A DNA stretch of 64,000 bases from Struthio camelus (Eukaryota; Chordata; Aves; Struthioniformes; Struthionidae). A program made the translations under genes and the position numbers. Below the pieces are notes generated by a model. It had not been told where the DNA came from. It saw only the letters and a list, made by a program, of their open reading frames with translations, and made no database searches. This document shows positions 24,401 through 34,000 of this stretch, piece by piece. Every line of letters starts with the position of its first letter. Position 1 is the stretch's first letter. Location: contig NC_090964.1 in the NCBI RefSeq assembly GCF_040807025.1, positions 8,828,214-8,892,213 on the forward strand. Direction: 5' to 3'.

Positions 24401-27400
24401 CCGGCCCAGGGCAGGATTGGGCCGGCGCAGGCTGGCAGAGATGGTAAACCTCGGTGGGCGCAGCCCGGGCTCCCGCAGCCCCTGGCCTGCCCCGGCGTGT
24501 GCTGCCCGGTGGGCGCAGCCCGGGGCGGGGGCCAGCCGAGCCCCCGCTGCAGCTCTGCTCTCTCTCCGAAGGGTCTCCAGGGCGAACGCGGCCCCGCCGG
24601 CCTTGAGGGAGCCAAAGGGGAGCCGGTGAGTGGTGGGGCGAAGCCCCACGGACGGGAGGGGGACGTGGGCACCCTGCAGGCTCCAGGCGCTGGCCTGGGT
24701 GGCTCAGCATCGTCCTCCTTCTCTGCAGGGACCTCCAGGGCAGCCTGGCTACCCAGGTGCCACAGGCCCCCCCGGCCTTCCCGTGAGTACGCGTGTCCCT
24801 GCCGGGCATGGGGTCCCCGCAGGCACTGGGAGCACTGCATCCGTGCTCAGGAGCTGCGTGGCCTAGCTGTACCCCACGCGTCCCCTGTGCCCCACGCATC
24901 CCCTGTGCCCCATCCCTGTCCCGATGCCCCATCCGTCCCCCGATGCCCCACACATCCCCTGTGCCCTGCACGCCATGCATCCCCTGTGCCCCATCCCTGT
25001 CCCGATGCCCCATCCGTCCCCCGATGCCCCACGCATCCCCTGTGCCCTGCACGCCATGCATCCCCTGTGCCCCATCCCTGTCCCGATGCCCCATCCGTCC
25101 CCCGATGCCCCACGCATCCCCTGTGCCCTGCACGCCATGCATCCCCTGTGCCCCATCCCTGTCCCGATGCCCCATCCGTCCCCCAATGCCCCACGCATCC
25201 CCTGTGCCCTGCACGCCATGCATCCCCTGTGCCCCATCCCTGTCCCGATGCCCCATCCGTCCCCCAATGCCCCACGCATCCCCTGTGCCCTGCACGCCAT
25301 GCATCCCCTGTGCCCCATCCCTGTCCCGATGCCCCATCCGTCCCCCGATGCCCCACACATCCCCTGTGCCCTGCACGCCATGCATTCCCTGTGCCCCATC
25401 CCTGTCCCGATGCCCCATCCGTCCCCCGATGCCCCATGCATCCCCTGTGCCTCATCCCTGTCCCGATGCCCCATCCGTCCTCCGATGCCCCACGCGTCCC
25501 CTGTGCCCTGCACGCCATGCATCCCCTGTGCCCCATCCCTGTCCCGATGCCCCATCCGTCCCCCGATGCCCCACGCATCCCCTGTGCCCTGCACGCCATG
25601 CATCCCCTGTGCCCCATCCATGCCCCACTGGTCCCCAGTAACCCATGCCCCATTCACCTGCCCTGCCCCACACATCCCCATGTCCCCTGCTTGTCCCCAG
25701 CCCCTGCTGCGGTTCATTCTCCTCCTTCCTTCCGCAGGGCATCAAAGGCGAGCGAGGCTACATGGGCCCCCCCGGGGAGAAAGGGGAGCTGGTGAGTGCC
25801 GCAGGGCTCAGCGAGGAGCCGGGGGTGCTCAGCTCCTGCAGCAGCCAGACGGGATTTTGGCAGCGCCGGGGGTGCCCACCTCACCCCCGGCCCCCCACCA
25901 CATCCTCCTGAGCCCTGCTTTCCTCTCCCTCCCCAGGGCCCCCCTGGCTTGGACGGCATCCCCGGTCCCACAGGGCCAACGGTAGGTTCCCAGCGGCGCT
26001 CCCGGCCTTTCAGCTCGCTTGGAGGAGCCCGTTCGGCTCCCGCCGGGCTGCGGGGAGGAGGCGGGCGGCGCGCCGGGCACCGAGCCGCCCGCCCGGCCCT
26101 GCCACCTCCCCAGCTGCCGTCTCTCCGCCGCAGGGGCCGAGGGGCGAGCGTGGGCTCCCAGGCGGCACTGGGGAGAAGGGCGATCAGGTGAGCATCCCGC
26201 GGCTCTGCGCCCCCGGCACCCGCCCGGCCGGCTCGTCCCCCGGCTCGCCCTCTGCCACGGGGACGCCGGCCGGGCAGGACCGCGGCTCTCGGGGCCGTCT
26301 CGGCTCCCAGCCTCTGCCCCTGCCCCTCTTCTCTCCCCGCAGGGTTTCCAGGGACAGCCGGGCTTCCCAGGGCCACCTGTGAGTATGTCCTGTGGGATGC
26401 GGGGTGCACGGGACCGATGGCAGGAGGGACGGGGCGGAGGGCGCACGGCCGCGGTCGTGCAAGCATCCCAGCGGTCGGGGAGCTGCCGGGGACGGATCTC
26501 TCCCTGGCAGACGTGAGCATGTCCTGCCTGGCAGAGCCCAGAACAAAGCCTGTTAAAACAAGTTTGGAGACAGACAGGACGGGATGTACGTGGTTTAGCT
26601 CTCCCACCGCGATGCCCACCCCTCCCTGAGCGCTCTTCTTCTCTTTAGGGGCCCCCTGGTTTCCCGGGGAAGGTTGGCCCGGCCGGGCCACCGGGGCCCA
26701 CAGCTGAGAAGGTGAGTTTAATGCTGTGGGGTCTGGTGCTGCAGGGTTTAGTGCTACAGGGTCTGGTGCTACAGGGTCTGGTGCTATGGGGTTCAGTGCT
26801 GCGGGGTTCAGTGCTGCGGGGCTCAGTGCTGCGGGGTTTGGTGCCACAGGGTTCGGTGCTATGGGGTTCAGTGCTGCAGGGTTTGGTGCTGCAGGGTTTG
26901 GTGCTGCGGGGTTCAGTGCCGCAGGGTCCAGTGCTACAGGGTCCAGTGCCGCAGGGTTCAGTGCCACAGGGTCCAGTGCCGCAGGGTTCGGTGCTGCGGG
27001 GTTTGGTGCTGCGGGGTTCAGTGCTGCAGGGTCCGGTGCCGCAGGGTTCAGTGCTGCAGGGTCCGGTGCCGCAGGGTCCGGTGCCGCAGGGTTCAGTGTC
27101 GCAGGGTTCGGTGCCGCAGGGTCCGGTGCCGCAGGGTTCAGTGCTGCGGGGTTCAGTGCCGCAGGGTCCGGTGCCGCAGGGTTTGGTGCCGCAGGGTTCA
27201 GTGCTGCGGGGTTTGGTGCCACAGGGTTGCTCTCATGTCTGGCCGGGTGCTGGCGGGATGGAGCAGTGCCAGACACACTGTGCCCAGCCCGAGGCCGCGG
27301 CACCCTGCCGCTGAGCCGTGGCTGCAGGGTGTCAGGATACGGCAAAGCTCCGGTTGGCTCCACCTCCTGTGGAGTCCTGGCTCCCACAGCCCCTCACCGC

Positions 27401-30400
27401 AGCGTCCCTCCTGTCGCTCTTGCAGGGCAGCGAGGGCATGCGTGGGCCCACAGGGATGCCAGGACCCCCCGGCCCCCCTGGCCCCCCGGGCATCCAGGTA
27501 AGGCCTGCTCCCAGCTCGGCGTCCAGCCTCGGCAGGGGGAACGGGACCGGCGGTATTGCAGGGCCGCGTGGCGGCTGGGGGAGCATCGCCGCACGGCCCC
27601 GCTCCCCCGGGCGCTGCTCCCGGCGCTCCTCGGGCAGCATCCCCGGGCCTCGGAGCGAGCAGCCCTCCGAAACCTCCTCCTCCCCCCCGCAGGGCCCCGC
27701 CGGCGTGGAAGGACTGGACGGCAAGGACGGCAAGCCAGGGCTGCGGGTGAGGCGCCGGGTGCTGCCGGCGGGAAAGCGGCCACACTGGCATCCCCCCGCG
27801 CACCCCAACCCGCCCCTCTCGCTCTTTCTCCCCAGGGTGACCCCGGCCCCCCCGGGCCGCCAGGGATGATGGGTCCGCCGGTGAGTGACGGCCTCCCTTG
27901 ACACCCGTCCCCGGTGCTTGGCGCCCAGCGTGTCCCTGCGGCAGGGCTGGAGCGTTTGGGATGGATGGATGGATGGATGGATGGATGGATGGAGGGGGAC
28001 GTGGCGAGCCTGCAGGAACAGCTCTGCTCGTGGGAACCTGGACCGACCTCTCTTCTCCTCGCAGGGCTTCAAGGGGAAGACGGGCCACCCGGGTCTGCCA
28101 GGACCAAAGGTGGGTGGCCGGCGGTGACCCCCAGAGTGGTGGCCGCCCCAGGGACCTCGGCCCCGCGCAGGGAGTCTCGGCTCGACGTGCTGCCCACGGT
28201 GTCCGTTTGTCCTCCTAGGGCGACTGTGGCAAACCTGGCCCGCCGGGGAACACGGGCCGGCCCGGAGCGGAGGTGAGCACGGGGGCGAGAGGCTGCGGGA
28301 GCCCCCAGCCCCGCGGGCTGCCGCCGATCCCACTGCCTCCCATCCCGCTGCCTTTCACAGGGTGACCCCGGACCCATGGGACCCCAAGGCCGGCAGGGAC
28401 CACCGGGCCTTATAGTAAGTTGAGCTTTTCTGCCCCGGCATGCTGGGACGGCAGCACCCCGGCAGAGAGCGCAGGTCTGCCGGGGGGCTGGCGTCGCCTT
28501 GGCTCCCCCAGCCGCAACGCCGGCATCCTCTGCCCCGCAGGGTCCCCCGGGCAGCCCGGGCCAGCCGGGCCCCGCCGGCCTCGCCGGAGTGGTGAGTACG
28601 GCCCCGCCGGGCACGGCCGAGGGCTCATCCCGCCCCGTCCCGCTTTGCCCACCTGCAGCCGGAGCTGCGGGCACCGGCGTTAGCCGGCTGCAGCATTGCA
28701 GGCGCTGGGGAGCGGAGGCAGCTTGGGGATGGGGGCACCCTGCTCCCCAAAACTGGGGGTGCCCGCCGGGCCGTCCGGCACCGGCTCTGCCTGCCCGGCT
28801 CTTTCCTCCTGCCCCTTCCGCAGGGACTGAAGGGTGAGCGGGGATCGACGGGGGACCGAGGCCTGCCGGGGATGCCGGGACAGCCGGGGCCGCCGGGACA
28901 CCCTGGACCACCGGTGAGTGCCGGGCACCGGGGGCACGGCTGCGGGGCGGCGTGCCGGCACGGTGCTGGGAGCACTGGTGAGGACTGGTCACACGAGGCA
29001 CAGCACGACTGACCCGGCTTAATCTCACGTTTCCCCTTTGATTTTGCAGGGGGAGCCAGGACCCGACGGACCGGTCGGTAAAGAGGTATCTGCGTCCCCG
29101 CGCCGCGGGGGTATCTGCGTCCCCGCGCCGGCCGCGCTCTCTGCTCTCTCTCTTTGCCCGCACGCTGCGCTTTCTCCTCTGGACTCGCGCTGCTGCTCCG
29201 CGCCCTGAGCTGCCGCTGGACCTCTCCCGGAAAGCGGCTTCCTCCCGCCCCTGCCAAGGTATCCCTGGGGCGCCCCTTGCCAGGAGGGGACTGTCACCCC
29301 GGCCCCGAGGCACATCGGTCCCCGGCCCCCGTGCTGCGCTCAGGCTCTCTCGTCCCCTGCGTCCCGCTCATGGCGCGGCGCTGCTCGAGGAGGAGGAGGA
29401 GGAGGAGGAGGATGGCAGAGATGCTACCAGCCTCGCCGGTGGCACGAGCTGGCCCGGTGGCCAGCCCTGCCACCCTGCTTGTCCGTGTCTCCCTAGGGCC
29501 CCCCGGGAAAGCCCGGCACCGCGGGACCGGCCGGCCAAAAGGTGAGGAGCGAGCCGGGCCGGGCCGCGACGGCCCACAGCAGGGCCGGCGGGTGCCCGGG
29601 CTGCATCCCGCCTCTCTCCCGCGGTTTCTTGCAGGGTGAAGCTGGATCGCCCGGCGAGAGGGGCTACCCCGGGGAGAAGGGCCGAGCCGGCACGCCGGGG
29701 GGGCCCGGCAAGAGTGGCTCCATGGGCCTGGTGGGGCCGCGGGGCGCCGCTGGAGAGAGGGGCCCCCCCGGCATGCCGGGCCCGGCAGGCAGCCCGGGGC
29801 TGCCGGGCCCCCCGGGGATGATGGTGAGGAGGAAGGGGCAGGCGCGTGGGGGGCCGGCGGGGGGGCTGGCGGTGGCGGCCATCTCCTCTGCCCTCCCTTT
29901 TCCAGGCGGACGCGGTGAACTACGACGAGATCAAGCGTTTCGTGCGGCAGGAGCTGAGCAAGATGTTTGAGGGTGAGGGCCGGGGGCCGGCAGGGGGGGG
30001 TGGAGGGGGGAGCCGAGCCCCCTGGCCGCCGGCGCCGCGCTGAGCCCCGCCGGTGCCGTGTCCCTGCAGAGCGCATGGCCTACTACACCTCCAGGATGCA
30101 CTTCCCCATGGAGATGGTGGCGTCGCCGGGCCGGCCGGGCCCGCCGGGCAAGGACGGGCTGCCGGGTCGGCCGGGTCCCCCCGGCTCGCCGGGCCTGCCG
30201 GGACAGATCGGCAGAGAGGGCCGCCAAGGCGTGCCGGGCATGCGAGGTAGGCGGCGGCGGCCGGTCCCGTCCCGTCCCGTCTCCCGCCGCGCCGCCCGCT
30301 CAGCCCGTCTCCGCGTCCTCTCGCAGGCGAGCCGGGCGCCAAGGGCGAGAAGGGGGAGAAAGGCGTGGGCCTCATGGGCGACAGCGGCCCGCCGGGACCC

Positions 30401-30693
30401 CCAGGTGAGCCGCCGGCCCCCGCCGCCGCCCCCGCCGCCATCGGCCCCGCCGCGTCGCCCCTCTCCTCTCCCTCTTCTCCTCCCTTGCAGGTCCGCAGGG
30501 GCCGCCGGGTTACGGCAAGATGGGCCCGCCGGGCCCGGTGGGGCAGCAGGGCGTCCCCGGCGTCCCCGGCCCGCCAGGCGCCACGGGGCAGCCGGGCAAG
30601 ACGGGGCAGTGCAGCCCGGCCGAGTGCCAGGCCGCCCTGCCGCTGGAGCAGCCGCTCTTCGCCCCCAAGAGCGTCAAGGGCCCCTTCGGCTGA
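3412..30693 (+). CDS. COL16A1: Collagen alpha-1(XVI) chain, 70 coding exons
   Basis: This is a secreted FACIT-family collagen of the extracellular matrix that homotrimerises and bridges fibrils and cell-matrix contacts (family knowledge). The joined exons give 1,617 codons; human is about 1,604. The order is signal peptide, laminin-G/TSPN-type NC domain, then many short Gly-X-Y blocks separated by interruptions. Six interruptions carry Cys-x-x-Cys pairs: CPPC, CEVC, CVPC, CGQC, CESC and CGDC. The protein ends in GKTGQC, a short tail and KGPFG before TGA at 30691–30693. Distinctive human-like stretches include [20 protein letters not shown] and [15 protein letters not shown]. Nearly all collagenous exons are multiples of 9 nt and in phase 0 (27, 36, 45, 54, 63 nt). 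The start at 3412 opens a hydrophobic signal peptide. The human span is about 50 kb, so the introns here are compact. No frame break was seen. Confidence 0.97.
3630..4437 (+). repeat. 59-bp minisatellite in COL16A1 intron 1
   Basis: About 13–14 tandem copies of a 59-bp unit, built around GGCAGCACTGGGCTGC and GGGGCACCGCGGG, fill this stretch. Copy starts step by exactly 59 (for example ACTGGGCTGC at 3861, 3920 and 3979). The left end (3630–3840) is more degenerate. Because 59 is not a multiple of 3 and the unit has no stops, long open frames appear on both strands; they are not genes. Confidence 0.95.
4440..6670 (+). other. Rest of COL16A1 intron 1
   Basis: No exon with domain support was seen. 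Around 5870–6060 the base composition becomes AT-richer, with tracts such as AAGCAATAAATACATCAG, which could mark a conserved intronic element. The rest is GC-rich unique DNA. Confidence 0.5.
6671..10028 (+). other. COL16A1: COL16A1 exons 2–7: N-terminal laminin-G/TSPN (NC) domain
   Basis: The exons are 6671–6733, 6886–7003, 8912–9035, 9125–9400, 9499–9579 and 9894–10028. They encode the thrombospondin-N-terminal-like domain typical of FACIT collagens. Recognisable pieces are [66 protein letters not shown] with EGCCEI, and [11 protein letters not shown]. The order and cysteines match human COL16A1. Phases are 1,1,2,0,0,0,0. No exon was seen in the 1.9-kb intron 7004–8911. Confidence 0.95.
10440..10616 (+). 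repeat. Degenerate ~30-bp tandem repeat before COL16A1 exon 8
   Basis: CCCATGGGTGC-like strings recur irregularly together with GGAGGTGT(C/A)ACCC. The copies are diverged, so the period is approximate. The array runs up to the acceptor of the exon at 10617. Confidence 0.55.
10617..12920 (+). other. COL16A1: COL16A1 exons 8–15: first short collagenous blocks
   Basis: The exons are 10617–10670, 11076–11120, 11252–11287, 11799–11825, 12013–12075, 12211–12252, 12333–12377 and 12885–12920. All are phase 0. The 36-nt exon at 11252 encodes a CPPC non-collagenous interruption, the counterpart of the human DECPPC segment. The 42-nt exon at 12211 encodes [14 protein letters not shown], matching human NDCVRISPDAPLQ. 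The others are Gly-X-Y repeats ending in lysine-rich GEK/GQK triplets. Confidence 0.9.
13110..14705 (+). repeat. 43-bp minisatellite in COL16A1 intron 15
   Basis: About 32 nearly identical 43-bp units run from about 13324 to 14705. They are preceded from about 13110 by shorter degenerate relatives (GGGGCAGCGGTGCAGG). The step is exact: GGTAGTGG starts at 13338 and 13381. Units differ mainly at one base, GGCCGAGGGG or GGCCGTGGGG. The sense strand is G-rich with many GGGG runs. The unit lacks stops in any frame, which explains open frames of over 600 and 1,000 codons on the opposite strand. Confidence 0.97.
14814..22857 (+). other. COL16A1: COL16A1 exons 16–48: central collagenous/interrupted region
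   Basis: The exons are 14814–14876, 15023–15067, 15158–15253, 15400–15438, 15965–16009, 16267–16302, 16438–16554, 16663–16698, 16854–16889, 16996–17085, 17186–17230, 17439–17492, 17962–18078, 18163–18198, 18396–18503, 18668–18790, 18861–18914, 18986–19027, 19157–19192, 19488–19541, 19748–19816, 20035–20088, 20240–20266, 20396–20461, 20652–20705, 20815–20868, 20956–21009, 21111–21155, 21248–21355, 21806–21841, 22185–22265, 22337–22381 and 22813–22857. Interruptions carry CEVC (16438 exon), CVPC (16996), CGQC (17962), CESC (18668), CTC (20396) and CGDC (21248). The GLWTGTSWQ interruption is in the 20652 exon. Every junction is GT/AG with phase 0. Confidence 0.9.
22858..24571 (+). other. Large COL16A1 intron 48, no exon seen
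   Basis: This 1.7-kb intron is long for this gene. It contains a CAT/CTT-rich microsatellite at about 23547–23596 and otherwise GC-rich unique DNA. No Gly-X-Y exon with usable splice sites was found, and the flanking exons are adjacent in human numbering as far as I can align them. Confidence 0.6.
23547..23596 (+). repeat. CATCAT/CATCTT microsatellite
   Basis: Alternating ATCATC, TTCATC and CTCATC triplets form an imperfect trinucleotide repeat of about 50 bp inside a COL16A1 intron. Confidence 0.85.
24870..25630 (+). repeat. 81-bp minisatellite in COL16A1 intron 50
   Basis: About nine units of 81 bp, containing CCATCCCTGTCCCGATGCCC and GCACGCCATGCATCCCCTG, lie in this array. The copy step is exactly 81 (24911, 24992, 25073). 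One copy near 25440 is shortened. The period is divisible by 3 and the unit is stop-free, so long repetitive frames arise on both strands. They have no link to collagen. Confidence 0.95.
26712..27230 (+). repeat. 15-bp minisatellite in COL16A1 intron 55
   Basis: About 34 copies of a 15-bp unit (GGTTCAGTGCTGCGG and variants with GGTCCGGTGCCGCAG) begin directly at the donor of the exon ending at 26711. Units differ mostly by transitions (C/T, A/G). The 15-bp step keeps one frame open throughout, which gives a spurious repetitive reading frame. Confidence 0.95.
27959..27992 (+). repeat. (GGAT)n microsatellite
   Basis: About eight GGAT tetramers in a row lie in the intron before the COL16A1 exon at 28065. 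Confidence 0.9.
29085..29130 (+). repeat. Tandem duplication over a COL16A1 5' splice site
   Basis: A 21-bp string starting GGTATCTGCGTCC occurs at 29085–29105 and again at 29110–29130. The first copy contains the donor (GTATCT) of the 36-nt exon ending at 29085. The second copy supplies an identical donor-like GTATCT 25 nt downstream. Confidence 0.8.
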
Positions 30694-30744
30694 GCGGGGC
30701 CGGGCGCGCGGGGTGGCCTGGGTCCCTGCCGCGCCGCTCGCCTC

Positions 30745-30750
30745 AATAAA
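30745..30750 (+). promoter_or_regulatory. COL16A1: COL16A1 poly(A) signal
   Basis: A canonical AATAAA lies 52 nt after the COL16A1 stop codon and is followed by a T-run and a GT-rich element (GGGTGTGTTTGTGTGTG), which is typical of a cleavage site. The 3'UTR would be under 100 nt. Confidence 0.85.
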
Positions 30751-30899
30751 ACCGAATTTTTTTTTTTTTTGGGTGTGTTTGTGTGTGCGCGGCCAGGCCG
30801 CTGCCTCGGTGTCTCCTCCGCCGCGGGGGGGCGGGGGGGGGTGCGGGACCACCCCCCCCCCAAAAGGGAGGCCGCTGGCCCTTTAAGGCTCGCCCCGCC

Positions 30900-31046
30900 C
30901 ACGCCGGGTGATACCGCTCACGTGACTCCGCCGCACAGCCGCCCGGAGCGGGCGGGCGCGCCGCAGCCAATAGGCGCGCGCGCTGCCCGTGACGTCGGCG
31001 GAAGGGCGGGGCGAGGCGGAAGCGGCGGCGGCGGCGGGGCGGTGTC
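30900..31046 (+). promoter_or_regulatory. PEF1: PEF1 promoter (TATA-less CpG island)
   Basis: This lies between the COL16A1 poly(A) signal and the PEF1 start codon. It contains the palindromic E-box TCACGTGA at 30918–30925, a CCAAT box at 30967–30971, a CRE-like TGACGTC at 30990–30996 and GC boxes. No TATA box is seen. The short distance means the PEF1 promoter sits almost on the COL16A1 termination region. Confidence 0.7.
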
Positions 31047-34000
31047 ATGGCGGCCTACCCGGGGCAGGTGGGGGAGGTCCGGGGGGGGGGTTGGGGGGGT
31101 CAGAGAGCAGTTGGGGGTTGGGGAAGCGGCGCTGGGGGTCGGAGGGTGGTGAGGGGGGTCGGGGCAGCCCTGGGGGGCCGGGGTGGCGGTGGGAGGGGCT
31201 GGGGCGCGATACTGGGGGTCGGGGGACAACGGAGGCGAGAGGGCCAGAGCGGGTCGGAGGACGGGGCTGGGGGTCAGAGGGCAGGGTCATAGGGGTCAGA
31301 GGGCAAGGTCACGGGTCAGAGGGCAGGTCACTGGGGTCGGGGGGCGGGTCACTGGGGTCGGGGGCGGGGTCACAGAGTCAGGGCAGGTCAAAAGGACAGG
31401 TCACAGGGGTCAGAGGGTGGTGGTAGGGGTCAGAGGGCAGGGTCACAGGGGTCAGAGGGTGGTACTGGGGGTCAGGGGACAGGGTCAGAGGGCGGTGTTG
31501 GGGCTCAGAGGGTGGCGCTGGGGTCGGAGGGCAGGGCCAGCCTTGTCCCGCAGCGGCCAGGGTTGGCGGCGCGTGGCCCGAGCTCTGCCCCTCTCCCTGC
31601 CAGGGCTACCCCGGCACGGCAGGACAAGCCCCCGGCGCCCCCCCGGCCGGCTGCTACCCTGGAGGCCCCTACGGAGGGGGGCCAGCCCCGGCACCCGGGG
31701 GACCCTACGGGCCCCCGCCTGGCTCAGGGCCCTATGGGCATCCGCCCCCGCCAGCTGGTGCACCCGGGGGCCCCCACGGAGGCAGCCCAGCACCCGCAGG
31801 GCCCTATGGGCAGCCCGGCACCAACCCCTACGGTGTTCCCCCGGCGGGGCCCTATGGAGGAGCCGCTCCTGGAGGTGAGTGAGGGCTGCGGGACTCGGAG
31901 GGGCCCCTCCTGCGGGGCCTCCCTGGCCACCTCCCTGGCAGCCCTGGGGACAGAGAGGGGCAGAGCGTAGAGGCTGAGGAGCAGCGTCGGGCACCCTAGG
32001 CTGGTCCCTGCCTGGGACAGGAACCAGTCCCGGCCCGTCGCTGTCCCGGGCTGATTTCAGTGGGTTCGCTCCTCTCCCACTGCTCCACGCTACCCTCCAC
32101 CAGGTTCAAGCCCCCTATCCTGGCCCCAGTGCAGCGGTCCCAAAACTCCCGAATCCTAGCAACGCTTCAGCACATCTCCTCTGTGTTTCCAATTCCCTAC
32201 CGGTGAATGAACAGTTATGGGGGGATGATCCGGTTTTTAAGGCTCTGCAGGTGAAAAGGTTTCTCTAGATGTTGCTGGTTGTTGAGTGTGTTGGGAGGTG
32301 TTTCAGCAAAACGTGTTGCTCAGCCGGATTGAAGCTGTGGTATTTAGATAAATTATTTGTCTCAATTAAATTGAAAGGTTTCAGTTTGTTATTTTAAAAT
32401 TCTGATGGGGAAGAAAATGCTGAAGAGGCTATAACCATGAGCACCAGAAATAAAACTTTACAGCCACACATCCGTCTGCCAGCGTCACGAGCATTTGTTG
32501 TGCTGGAATGGCATGGTTCCCGATGGCTTGTTCTCTGCTCCGGAGCTACGCGAGAAGTTTAATTTACTTCCCTTTCTCTGTCGCAAGACATCACACTCCA
32601 AGTCCCAGATGTCTTTTCCCAGGATTGATCATACAGCTGTAAAAGCCATGTAGAGTAGAAGTGCTGACCAGTCCCTGGGTGCTGGCTGCATCTCCATGAG
32701 CTGTCCCTGGGGAAGGACCTGTATTCAGCCTCTCTGATGGAAGGTGTGAGCTGTTGGTGGCATTTCTCTGCGCAGGTGGTGCCCCACCTGGCGTGGACCA
32801 GGAGGCCTTTTCTTGGTTCCAGGCAGTGGACAGCGATCGCAGCGGTTACATCTCCATGAAGGAGCTGAAGGAGGCGCTGGTCAACTCCAACTGGTCTGCG
32901 TTTAACAACGATACCTGCATGCTGATGCTAAGTGAGTCCAGACTCTCTCTGCCCTCCAGCAGGTTCCCTGCTGCGGTGGCAGGACAGGAACCATGCATGT
33001 TGTCAGGGGTGGGGTTTTCATGCTGCTTTAATGCTGATGCGGCCCTTTTTTTCTGATTTGCATCAGGTCTGCATCCATAAGGGGAAGTCCAGGTCCAGCC
33101 TGTGGTTCCCCTCTGGTTCGAGCATCACTTACAGCTGGCCTGTAAGCGCTCTCTGGAGCAAACAGTGCAGGTCTGAGCGCCCTTTTGGCGGAGGACAGAG
33201 GAGTCAGAGGCCCAAAGCTCTCTGCTCAGGAAGGGAAACCTACCTGTCTGGTCTCGTGTTGCTGCTGTGCCGTAGTTTAGCGAATACGCGCTCAGTTCTG
33301 CATGAGTCTGAGCGAGCCCAGCATCCTGGAGCCACGTGCTCCTCCCACAGAGCCAGGGAGCAAAGGGAGGGAGAGCTCCAGGCGCTGGCACTGAGCCAGA
33401 GCTGCAGCATTTCTGTGCTTGCCCCAGCATCGCAAAAGCAAAGGTTTCGTTGCTGCTTCCTGCCAGCCTCTTAGGGACCTGAATGGTCCTGTTTGATCGC
33501 TGTCCTGGCAAGGGAGGGCTTTCAGGGCTGGAGCTGGGGTGCTAGGACCGGAGGAGTACCTTCCTCCCAGGCAGTGAGGCTTGGAGCACTCCGGGGGTTT
33601 CTGTAGCGCATCCTTGCTCTGCTCCTCACTGCCCGGCTTGTGCTGTTCACTCGTTCCTCCCCAGACATGTTCGATAAGACTGGCTCAGGTCGCATAGATG
33701 TGTACGGCTTCTCAGCCTTGTTGCGCTTCATCCAGCAGTGGAGGAGCCTCTTCCAGCAGTACGACAGGGACCAGTCGGGCTCCATCAACTTCAGCGAGCT
33801 TCAGCAAGGTGGGCAAAGGGCAAGTGGGTTGCAGGGGTAGCGTCACCACACTGGCCCTCCCTGGGGGATGCTGTCTGACTCCAGCTGGTGTTTGTTTCTG
33901 GCCTGGCCCAGTGAATAATCCTCCTGGCACTGCCACACAGCAGGAGGGGCATTTCTGAGATGACAGAGTGCATCCTTCCTGCACAGCCGCAGCCCAGCAG

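Larger units (their letters stand above)
24572..30693 (+). other. COL16A1: COL16A1 exons 49–70: C-terminal collagenous region and tail
   Basis: The exons are 24572–24625, 24729–24782, 25738–25791, 25937–25981, 26134–26187, 26343–26378, 26649–26711, 27426–27497, 27693–27746, 27836–27880, 28065–28109, 28219–28272, 28361–28414, 28541–28591, 28824–28913, 29050–29085, 29497–29541, 29635–29823, 29906–29972, 30070–30246, 30327–30404 and 30491–30693. Exons up to 29823 are phase 0; the last four junctions are phase 1. The 29906 exon starts the NC2-like segment with [17 protein letters not shown]. The final exon ends in a tail with two cysteines (CSPAEC) and KGPFG. Confidence 0.93.
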
